Assembly (NCBI GenBank): GCA_964551295.1 | Contig: CAZKDJ010000241.1 | Location: 1 to 5,866, forward strand | DNA from: JAFGED01 sp964551295 | GTDB taxonomy: Bacteria > Chloroflexota > Anaerolineae > B4-G1 | Length of the DNA stretch: 5,866 nucleotides | Direction: 5' to 3' | Shown: piece by piece, positions 1 to 5,196 of the stretch | How positions within the stretch are numbered: the first letter of the stretch is position 1 | How the letters are laid out: every line of letters begins with the position of its first letter | Made by a program: the position numbers and the translations under genes | The notes under the pieces: generated by a model | What the model saw: only the letters and a program-made list of their open reading frames with translations | Databases searched by the model: none | Told to the model about the DNA's origin: nothing

Positions 1-947
1 CGCACGCCCACCAGCACCGCCAGGTCGTCCTCGGTGATGCTGCCCTTGTCGACCGGGCGGGCACTGCCTGTCACCGTGGCGATGAGCGCGTTCAGCGCCG
101 GCTCCCACGTGGCAAAGCAGCCCTCGCTGTACTGGCTGGAGATGGAATCGGGTACGGCGGGCACCGGCACCAGGTCGGAGATGCGCACCATCTCGGTGAA
201 AAAGCGGCGCTCCCCCAACTGTCGCCCCGCCGCTTGCATGGCCGCAGGTGTGCTCAGGCCGCGCCACACGTCGTTCGGGATCGGCTCTCCCACTACCTCG
301 TGTTCGGTGACCTCCGAGGCGCTCATGGTGGTGGCGATGCGCAGGGCAATATCGTCGTAAAAGGCTCCCGATCCATCCGCCACGCTGCGCGGGTAAGCGC
401 CCACCAGGTCAAAGTGGTACGCTTCGATAGGATGCTCGTCTCCGATCACCAAGATGATGCGCAGCCCTTTGACTTGGGCCTGCACCAGTCGCTCCAGCGC
501 CAGGATAGGGCCGCCCCGGTGTCCCTGCTCAAAGAGCACGTGATAGGCGTTAGGGGTCAGGCCGGGGAAGGAGAAGTCGGCCGGGTCGGGCGGCTCTTTC
601 GCCAACGCGGCCTCAAAGTGATCCAGCACGGCCTGGAACCTATCGGGGGAGGCGGATACCAGGGTGTAGAGGGTAGGAGAATGGCTGAGGCCAAATCGCC
701 TGCGCATATTGAAAATCAGCGCCTTGCGCCAGCCGATGGACTCTTCGAAGGCCGCGGAGGTGATGAGCACGTCGGTGCGCTCGTCCGGGGTCGCCTGAAC
801 GAAGTGCCCCAGGAGACGAAAGTGGTGCAACAAGTTCTCAGACACCTCATCCAGCAACGGATTCATCGGGCCGGGCACGAAGGCGACGTGTATCTTGCGC
901 AGCCAGGCGTGTGCGGATTTGATTGTCGTGGTTTGATTGCTACTCAT
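1..947 (-). CDS. Unrecognised protein, partial (C-terminus off the left edge)
   Basis: The frame opens at an ATG (945-947) and stays open for 315 codons to the left edge, so the C-terminus is missing. I do not recognise the family. Composition and codon use look like a real soluble cytosolic protein: there is no signal peptide or membrane segment, hydrophobic beta-like stretches (KIHVAFVPGP at about 18-27, GLRIILVIGDEHP at about 161-173) alternate with helical stretches, and the overall look is alpha/beta (Rossmann-like). Short conspicuous segments are FEQGHRGGP (139-147), a central DLVGAYPRS (180-188), and SQYSEGCFATWEP (271-283) followed by TGSARPVDKG (293-302); the last two look like conserved active-site or ligand loops, with Cys277 a candidate reactive residue. 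The start is supported by AGGAGG at 951-956, although its 3-nt spacing to ATG is short. It lies 21 nt downstream of the SDR gene on the same strand, so the two are probably co-transcribed. A sugar-isomerase-like fold is only a guess. Confidence 0.85.
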   Translation of the reverse strand, partial: MSSNQTTTIKSAHAWLRKIHVAFVPGPMNPLLDEVSENLLHHFRLLGHFVQATPDERTDVLITSAAFEESIGWRKALIFNMRRRFGLSHSPTLYTLVSASPDRFQAVLDHFEAALAKEPPDPADFSFPGLTPNAYHVLFEQGHRGGPILALERLVQAQVKGLRIILVIGDEHPIEAYHFDLVGAYPRSVADGSGAFYDDIALRIATTMSASEVTEHEVVGEPIPNDVWRGLSTPAAMQAAGRQLGERRFFTEMVRISDLVPVPAVPDSISSQYSEGCFATWEPALNALIATVTGSARPVDKGSITEDDLAVLVGV

Positions 948-950
948 GGC

Positions 951-956
951 CCTCCT
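951..956 (-). promoter_or_regulatory. Shine-Dalgarno AGGAGG for the unrecognised protein
   Basis: On the minus strand AGGAGG stands three bases before the ATG at 947. It lies inside the 21-nt gap after the SDR stop codon. It fixes the start of the downstream gene and shows that gene can be translated independently of the SDR. Confidence 0.7.
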
Positions 957-968
957 AGCAACTTGCAC

Positions 969-1763
969 TCAACGTTCCGCGGTCTCCCATCCCTCCAGGT
1001 GAGAGACGCGCACGAACCAATCCGAAAGACGCGGCGAAAGCGCGCCCAGGATCACGAATAAGCGGTAGAATCCGGGCACGATCACCTCCCGTTTGCGCCG
1101 CCGGATGGACTTGACGATGGCGCGCGCCACAATCTCGGGCGAATACTTGGGCGAGACCCGGGGCACTTTTAGGTCCTCGATCAATGGGGTGTCGATCCTG
1201 CCGGGAAGGACGGTGGTCACGTGCACCCCCGTGCCATGCAGTTCCTGACGCATCGCCTCGCCCAATCCGGTCAGCGCAAACTTGGCCGATACGTAAGGCG
1301 CGTCGATGGGCAGGCCCTTCTTGCCATCCAACGAGCTGACGAGCACCAGGTGCCCGCTCTTGCGGGCCAGCATGTGCGGCAGCACGGCCAGCAAGCCGTA
1401 CAAGGCGCCGTAAAAGTTGACCGCCATCGCCCGCTCGATGTCAGCGACGGTCAGTTTCGAGATACGACAGCGCACGTACTGCCCGGCGTTGGCGATAAAA
1501 ATATCCACGCGCCCCCAATGTGCCAGGGTCTCGGCCACCAAGTGATCGACCTGCTCCTGCTGCGTCACGTCGGTCGGCACGACCAGCGCCTCCCGCCCCA
1601 GCGCCCGGATATCTTGCGCTACCTCCTGCAACGCGGCCTCGGTGCGCGCCGCCAGCGCCACGTGCGCACCTGCGCGGGTCAGCGCCAGAGCCGTTGCCCG
1701 CCCGATGCCGCTAGAGGCGCCGGTCACGATGGTTATCTTGTCGAGCAGCGTTTGTCTTCCCAT
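969..1763 (-). CDS. SDR-family NAD(P)-dependent oxidoreductase
   Basis: A complete 264-residue classical short-chain dehydrogenase/reductase, which moves hydride between NAD(P)H and a carbonyl or alcohol substrate. Visible motifs in order are the nucleotide-binding TGASSGIG (14-21), an Arg at 40 after the second beta strand (suggesting NADP(H) preference), Asp65 in the PTDVT adenine-binding loop, NAG (92-94), the structural Asn116 in VNF, catalytic Ser143/144, YVSAK with Tyr157 and Lys161, and PG (187-188) followed by DTP. The full N-S-Y-K tetrad is present, so the enzyme should be active. After the core comes a basic stretch (RRRKRE, 221-226) and a hydrophobic C-terminal helix (about 229-242), as in SDRs that sit at the membrane surface. 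The substrate cannot be read from the sequence. The ATG at 1763 gives a normal N-terminus; only a weak GGTGAT precedes it. It is probably the first gene of a minus-strand pair with the gene ending at the left edge. Confidence 0.96.
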   Translation of the reverse strand: MGRQTLLDKITIVTGASSGIGRATALALTRAGAHVALAARTEAALQEVAQDIRALGREALVVPTDVTQQEQVDHLVAETLAHWGRVDIFIANAGQYVRCRISKLTVADIERAMAVNFYGALYGLLAVLPHMLARKSGHLVLVSSLDGKKGLPIDAPYVSAKFALTGLGEAMRQELHGTGVHVTTVLPGRIDTPLIEDLKVPRVSPKYSPEIVARAIVKSIRRRKREVIVPGFYRLFVILGALSPRLSDWFVRVSHLEGWETAER

Positions 1764-1793
1764 TGCATCACCGTTTATTCTATGACCTGTTAA

Positions 1794-1799
1794 AGTATA
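1794..1799 (-). promoter_or_regulatory. Candidate -10 box (TATACT) for the SDR operon
   Basis: Read on the minus strand, TATACT lies about 30 nt before the SDR start, within an AT-rich stretch and just after a TG dinucleotide (TGTTTATACT). No good -35 box is seen 16-18 nt upstream. A second candidate, TGCTATAAG (TATAAG at 1882-1887 minus strand), lies about 120 nt upstream of the gene and also lacks a -35. Either one, or neither, may be used. Confidence 0.3.
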
Positions 1800-1843
1800 A
1801 ACACTTCTTTATGCATCCCGTTGCGCTTTGCAGAGATTTATGG

Positions 1844-1862
1844 GTCACGTTAAAAATGTGAC
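1844..1862. promoter_or_regulatory. Short inverted repeat GTCAC-N9-GTGAC, possible operator
   Basis: Two perfect 5-bp arms, GTCAC and GTGAC, flank an AT-rich 9-bp centre between the divergent genes. The symmetry and AT-rich centre fit a dimeric helix-turn-helix regulator site. The arms are short enough to occur by chance, and there is no second copy in the spacer. Confidence 0.25.
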
Positions 1863-1963
1863 GGCGCTGCCCGGCGGCACGCTTATAGCATGACCTACGC
1901 GGGTTGAGCGCCCGGCAGGCTCGAGGGCGCGGCGCAACATCTTACGACACGGGGGATTTTACA

Positions 1964-2044
1964 ATGTACCGACAGGAACGCAAGCGGAAAAGCCAAAAAC
2001 GCTCAGCTCAATTCGATTTGGAGCGGTGGGGCTATGTGATATAA
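1964..2044 (+). CDS. Possible small basic ORF of 26 codons (doubtful)
   Basis: ATG at 1964 runs to TAA at 2042-2044 and is preceded by GGGGGA (1951-1956) at a good 7-nt spacing. The peptide starts MYRQERKRKSQKRSAQ and ends DLERWGYVI; it is strongly basic at the N-terminus. Codon use (AAA, CAA, TCA, ATA) is unlike the GC-rich neighbours. Its last codons overlap the -35 and extended -10 of the following operon, so it may be chance. It could instead be a short leader-type ORF transcribed from an unseen upstream promoter. No family recognised. Confidence 0.15.
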   Translation: MYRQERKRKSQKRSAQFDLERWGYVI

Positions 2045-2045
2045 T
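2018..2045 (+). promoter_or_regulatory. Sigma-70-type promoter with extended -10 for the ligase/HD/ChrA/Usp operon
   Basis: A perfect TATAAT (2040-2045) is preceded by TGA (2037-2039), giving an extended -10 (TGN). A partial -35, TTGGAG (2018-2023), lies 16 nt upstream. Transcription would begin near 2052, leaving a leader of only about 22 nt before the ATG at 2075. It is the best promoter in the window and the only clear one for the four plus-strand genes. Confidence 0.75.
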
Positions 2046-2074
2046 CAGCGCTGGCATCTTGCAGAGTTACAGGT

Positions 2075-3181
2075 ATGGCTGCGCCCACGCTGAACATCGG
2101 CATCGAGGAGGAATACCAGATCATTGACCCGACCACGCGGGAACTGCGCTCGTACGTGCAGCAGTTCCTCGATCGCGGCGAGGCTGTGCTGCCGGACCAG
2201 ATCCGGCCCGAGTTCCTCCAGTCGCAGGTGGAGGCCGGCACGCACATCTGCGACGACATCAAACAGGCGCACCGCGAACTCGTCCGCATGCGGCGTTCGA
2301 TCTGGGAACTGGCCAAGCGCGAAGGGCTGTGGGTGGCAGCGGCGGGCACGCATCCCTTTTCCTCGTGGGCGCACCAGGAGGTGTCTCCCTACGGTAGGTA
2401 CCCCGAGCTGAGCCGCTTCCTGCAGGACGTGGGGCGGCGGCTGCTGGTCTTTGGGCTGCACATTCACATCGGCATCGAGGACAAGGTGCTGCGCATCGAG
2501 GTGATGAACCAGATGCGCTCCTTTCTCCCGCTCCTGCTGTGCCTTTCGACCAGCTCGCCATTCTGGCACGATCGCGACACCGGGCTGAAATCCTATCGCA
2601 GCGTCGTCTTTCAGAACCTGCCCCGCACCGGCATTCCCCCGCGGTTCGGCTCCTACGCCGACTACCGCCGCTACGTGGACACCCTGCTGGCGACGGGCAG
2701 CATCGCCGAACCGACGCACATCTGGTGGGACGTGCGCCCCAGCGAAAAGTTCCCCACGCTGGAGGTGCGCATCCCAGACATGTGCACGCGCGTGGAAGAG
2801 ACGCTGTGCATCGTCGCGCTGGTGCAGGCCATCTCGGCCAAGTTGGTGCGCTTGCGACTGGCCCATCGGACGTGGCCCATTCACCGCAAGCACATACTGG
2901 ACGAGAACAAGTGGCGCGCGGTGCGCTATGGCATCGGAGGGAAGCTGATCGACATCGGCCGGGCCAGGGAGGTGTCCGTCCGGAAACTGACGGAGCGCCT
3001 GCTGGCTTGGCTGGACGACGTGATGGATGATCTAGGGAGCCGGAAGGAGGTCGAATACGTCCACACCATTCTGAGTGAGGGCACCAGCGCCGACCGCCAA
3101 CAGGCGGTTTATCAGAAAACGGGGAATTTCCAGGCCGTGGTGGATCACGTCGTGGAAGAGACGCAGGCAAATATCAAATGA
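2075..3181 (+). CDS. ybdK: YbdK-family carboxylate-amine ligase (glutamate-cysteine ligase type 2, GCS2)
   Basis: Complete 368-residue GCS2-family protein, the usual length for YbdK-like ligases. These ATP-dependent cytosolic enzymes join the gamma-carboxyl of glutamate to an amine; some have (often weak) glutamate-cysteine ligase activity, making gamma-glutamylcysteine. Family hallmarks seen are the N-terminal GIEEEYQIID (9-18) with the metal/ATP glutamates, FLQSQVEAGTH (47-57), AAAGTHPFSSW (88-98), FGLHIHIG (126-133), the SPFW-x5-GLKSYRS region (161-176), WWDVRPSEKFPTLEVRIPD (217-235) and WRAVRYGIGGKLID (280-293). All key blocks are intact, so the enzyme is probably active. The start leaves just seven residues before the conserved block; the ribosome site is weak (AGAG at 2063-2066). 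First gene of a plus-strand operon; its TGA overlaps the next ATG (ATGA). Substrate (cysteine or another amine) cannot be decided from sequence. Confidence 0.95.
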   Translation: MAAPTLNIGIEEEYQIIDPTTRELRSYVQQFLDRGEAVLPDQIRPEFLQSQVEAGTHICDDIKQAHRELVRMRRSIWELAKREGLWVAAAGTHPFSSWAHQEVSPYGRYPELSRFLQDVGRRLLVFGLHIHIGIEDKVLRIEVMNQMRSFLPLLLCLSTSSPFWHDRDTGLKSYRSVVFQNLPRTGIPPRFGSYADYRRYVDTLLATGSIAEPTHIWWDVRPSEKFPTLEVRIPDMCTRVEETLCIVALVQAISAKLVRLRLAHRTWPIHRKHILDENKWRAVRYGIGGKLIDIGRAREVSVRKLTERLLAWLDDVMDDLGSRKEVEYVHTILSEGTSADRQQAVYQKTGNFQAVVDHVVEETQANIK

Positions 3182-3828
3182 CAAATACCCAAAGTCAAAT
3201 GGTCACTATCGACGAAGCGCGCGGCTACTATGGGAACAGCGACGCCGTGCACGACTTTGGCCACGTGCTGCGGGTGCTGGCGCTGGCGGAGCGCATCGGG
3301 CAGGCGGAGGGCGCCGACATGGCTGTCGTGCGGGCGGCGGTGCTGCTGCACGATGTGGGGCGCGCGCGGGCCGACGCCGAAGGGCTCGATCACGCCGCTC
3401 TCGGCGCCGCGCAGGCGCGGGAGATTCTGGCCGGGCAGCCGCCCGCAAAGGTGGAAGCCGTGGCTCACGCCGTCGCCGCCCACCGCTACCGCACAGCTCC
3501 ACGGCCGGAGACGTTGGAGGCTCAGGTGCTGTTTGACGCCGACAAGCTGGATGCTATCGGTGCGGTGGGAGTCGCGCGGGCCTTTGCCTACGGCGGCATG
3601 CACGGGCAGCGGTTGTGGGCACCGATCGAAAGCGTGGACGCCGCCCGCTGGAAAGAGGAGGGGGACGATCCCGACGCCCATACTCCCGTCCACGAGTTCG
3701 TCGTCAAGCTGTCCCAGCTCAAGGGGCTGCTGTTCACACCCACCGGTCGCGCCATCGCCGAGGAGCGCCACGCATTCATGGTACACTTTTTCGAGCGCAT
3801 GGGCGCCGAAGTACGGGGCTCAAAGTAG
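3178..3828 (+). CDS. HD-domain phosphohydrolase (YedJ-like)
   Basis: A 216-residue HD-superfamily protein, a metal-dependent phosphohydrolase fold. Metal-ligand candidates are His29 in VHDFGHVLRV (24-33), the His58-Asp59 pair in AAVLLHDVGR (53-62), His72 (LDHAAL), His97 or His102 in VAHAVAAHRY (96-104), and Asp120/Asp122 in LFDADKLDAIGAVGVAR (118-134). The last block, followed by FAYGGM, is typical of uncharacterised YedJ-type HD hydrolases rather than dGTPases, HD-GYP or Rel proteins. No second domain or membrane segment is present. The physiological substrate is unknown. ATG at 3178 overlaps the ligase stop by four bases, implying translational coupling, since no clear Shine-Dalgarno is seen. 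A second in-frame ATG at 3199 (Met8) sits after the same TCAA and starts just before the conserved part, so the first seven residues (MTNTQSQ) may not be translated. Confidence 0.92.
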   Translation: MTNTQSQMVTIDEARGYYGNSDAVHDFGHVLRVLALAERIGQAEGADMAVVRAAVLLHDVGRARADAEGLDHAALGAAQAREILAGQPPAKVEAVAHAVAAHRYRTAPRPETLEAQVLFDADKLDAIGAVGVARAFAYGGMHGQRLWAPIESVDAARWKEEGDDPDAHTPVHEFVVKLSQLKGLLFTPTGRAIAEERHAFMVHFFERMGAEVRGSK

Positions 3829-3834
3829 GAGGAG
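3827..3834 (+). promoter_or_regulatory. Strong Shine-Dalgarno AGGAGGAG for the ChrA-like gene
   Basis: AGGAGG (3827-3832) overlaps the TAG stop of the HD gene and lies 8 nt before the ATG at 3841, a near-optimal spacing. It is the strongest ribosome site in this operon, so the transporter may be made in larger amounts than the HD protein before it, which has no clear site. Confidence 0.8.
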
Positions 3835-3840
3835 AGTCAA

Positions 3841-4359
3841 ATGCAGAAATTGCTGCAATTGTTTTGGGCCTTTCTCAAGATCAACTTGCTCAGCACGTCG
3901 GGGCCAGCGTCGGCGGCGCTCTTGCACGCCGAAGCGGTGAACAAGTTCATGACGGAGGAGCAGTTCGTCGAAGCAGTCGGCTTTTCCAGCGCGCTTCCCG
4001 GTTCCGATGCACTGCAACTGGCGATGTTCGTGGGATACCACGCTGGCGGCATACCAGGCGCTCTGGTGGCCTGTGCCGCCGCTACGCTGCCGCCGACCGT
4101 GATCATGCTCGGTATCTCGATGATCCTCGAACGCATCCGGGGAGAGACGTGGGTGGGTGGATTTGTGCGCGGGCTGACGCCCGCGGTCGCCGTGCTGCTC
4201 GCCCTCACAGCGGTCCGTGTAGTGGGTGAGGCAGGCTGGCGAGACACGTGGCAGTGGGTGCTGCTGGCTGCAAGCGCACTGGCATTGGTACTGTTCAAAC
4301 TGAATCCCGTCCTGGTCGTCCTGGGAGCGGGGCTGATTGGTATCCTGGCCTATCGATAA
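3841..4359 (+). CDS. chrA: Half-length chromate transporter (ChrA/CHR family), divergent
   Basis: A 172-residue integral membrane protein equal to one CHR domain; full-length ChrA is about twice this size, and short members usually occur as adjacent pairs. Family landmarks are the amphipathic N-terminal helix (LFWAFLKINLLS, 7-18), the TEEQFVEAVGFSSALPG block (38-54) with the ALPG motif, FVGYHAGGIPGALVA (63-77), the ATLPPTV helix break (81-87), RGLTPAVAVLLALTAVR (110-126), and the final NPVLVVLGAGLIGIL (155-169). About five hydrophobic helices are visible. The usual SFGGP/FGGG motif of the first helix is replaced by STSGPAS (18-24) and the tryptophan of the following loop is absent (NKFMTEE), so chromate specificity is unsafe. 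ChrA proteins export chromate, sometimes with sulfate as competitor. It would act at the cytoplasmic membrane, perhaps as a homodimer, because no second half is encoded next to it: the following gene is a Usp. Confidence 0.88.
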   Translation: MQKLLQLFWAFLKINLLSTSGPASAALLHAEAVNKFMTEEQFVEAVGFSSALPGSDALQLAMFVGYHAGGIPGALVACAAATLPPTVIMLGISMILERIRGETWVGGFVRGLTPAVAVLLALTAVRVVGEAGWRDTWQWVLLAASALALVLFKLNPVLVVLGAGLIGILAYR

Positions 4360-4371
4360 AGGGGAAGCGCT

Positions 4372-5184
4372 ATGAAGGTGTTGATCTGTACCAACGGCTC
4401 CACCGCCTCGCGACGGGCTTTCGAGGCCGGCGCGCTGGTGGCCGACGCATTGCATGCCCAAGCCGTCGTCTTGGGGGTGGTCGAGCATCCGTCGGACACC
4501 CAGCACGTGCAGCATGCGATGGAAGGAGCCAGCGCGATCTTGACTGCTCGCAACGTTGTCCACACGACTCGCGTGCGGGAGGGAGCAGCCGTCGCCGAGA
4601 TCGCGGCCGCGGCCGCCGAGGGCGACTACCTGACCGTGGTTGGGCCGCTGGGAAGAGGCCGCTTGATCCGTACCGTGCGCCGCTCGAGTGTGTGGCGTCT
4701 GTTGGAGGAGGTCGACGATCCTGTGTTGATCGTACGTGAGCCTCGAGCGACGCTGCGGAGTGTGCTCATCTGCAGCGGCGGGCTGGGGCGCACCAACGCT
4801 GCCGTGCAACTGGCCAGCGAGATCGCCCAGGGAGCCGGGGCTGAGGTTACCCTTCTGCACGTTTGGACGCCGATTCAGTCGCTCGAACAGGGCTGGACGC
4901 GTAGACGGCCGGACGGCGAAGAGTTCCTGAAAAGTGACGTGATTCAGGCGCGTCATCTGAGTGAAGAGCTTGCGCTTTTGCAAGAGTGTGGGCTGGAGCC
5001 TGCCTTCGCGCTGCGTTTCGGCCAGGCGCTGGACGAGATCCTGGCCGAAACTCGCGCCGGGGATCATGACATGGTGGCTATTGGATCGACCCTTTCAGCA
5101 GGACCGCTGGTGAAAGTAGCGGTAGGTGGTATTACCGACAAGGTGGCGAGGCGGGCCAGGCGACCCGTGCTGGTGGTTCGCTAG
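4372..5184 (+). CDS. Universal stress protein with two tandem Usp domains
   Basis: A 270-residue cytosolic protein made of two Usp (adenine-nucleotide alpha-hydrolase fold) units. Domain 1 (about 1-122) begins MKVLICTNGS and has VVGPLGRGRLIRTVRRSS (89-106), resembling the family ATP-binding loop (G-x2-G then small residues), ending DPVLIVREP. Domain 2 (about 128-270) begins RSVLICSGG, has TLLHVWTP (160-167), VAIGST (235-240) and VGGITDKVARRARRPVLVVR; its loop is also recognisable but less regular (GSTLSAG...GGIT). Tandem Usp proteins act as internal pseudo-dimers and bind ATP or AMP in one or both halves; some modulate transporters or kinases. The start has GGGGAAG (4361-4367) before it and lies 12 nt after the transporter stop, so it belongs to the same operon. 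Last gene of the operon; convergent with livF. Partner and ligand are not determined by sequence. Confidence 0.93.
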   Translation: MKVLICTNGSTASRRAFEAGALVADALHAQAVVLGVVEHPSDTQHVQHAMEGASAILTARNVVHTTRVREGAAVAEIAAAAAEGDYLTVVGPLGRGRLIRTVRRSSVWRLLEEVDDPVLIVREPRATLRSVLICSGGLGRTNAAVQLASEIAQGAGAEVTLLHVWTPIQSLEQGWTRRRPDGEEFLKSDVIQARHLSEELALLQECGLEPAFALRFGQALDEILAETRAGDHDMVAIGSTLSAGPLVKVAVGGITDKVARRARRPVLVVR

Positions 5185-5196
5185 GGGGAATGCACG

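Larger units (their letters stand above)
1764..2074. other. Divergent intergenic region between the SDR and ligase genes
   Basis: A 311-nt spacer between two divergently read gene groups. Its SDR-proximal part (about 1770-1860) is clearly AT-richer than the genes, as expected of a promoter region. The middle (about 1862-1940) is GC-rich with repeated GCCCGGC (1868-1877 area and again near 1910) but no convincing long hairpin. The right part carries the extended -10 promoter of the plus-strand operon. A short inverted repeat, weak minus-strand -10 candidates and a doubtful 26-codon ORF are listed separately. No tRNA, riboswitch or transposon end was recognised. Confidence 0.8.

Noticed and set aside
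234..1061. A 275-codon plus-strand open frame across the left end
   Set aside because: It runs opposite the unrecognised protein and the SDR C-terminus, has low-complexity composition and no ribosome site; the minus-strand frames are better supported.
1862..1930. Repeated GCCCGGC motifs in the intergenic region as a possible structured RNA or repeat element
   Set aside because: The copies are short, partly in the same orientation and do not form a long consistent stem; ordinary GC-rich sequence explains them.
2045..2893. A 282-codon minus-strand open frame opposite the YbdK gene
   Set aside because: Rich in His, Gln, Arg and Gly, with no domain, antisense to an intact GCS2-family protein. 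Treated as a shadow frame.
4603..4616. Perfect 14-bp palindrome GCGGCCGCGGCCGC inside the Usp gene
   Set aside because: It encodes part of an alanine run (IAAAAAEG) with GC-preferred alanine codons, so codon choice explains it without a regulatory role.
3820..5067. A 415-codon open frame on the minus strand opposite the transporter and Usp genes
   Set aside because: Its product is rich in His, Gln, Arg and Gly with no recognisable domain, and the plus strand carries two clear family proteins with ribosome sites. It is a by-product of high GC content.
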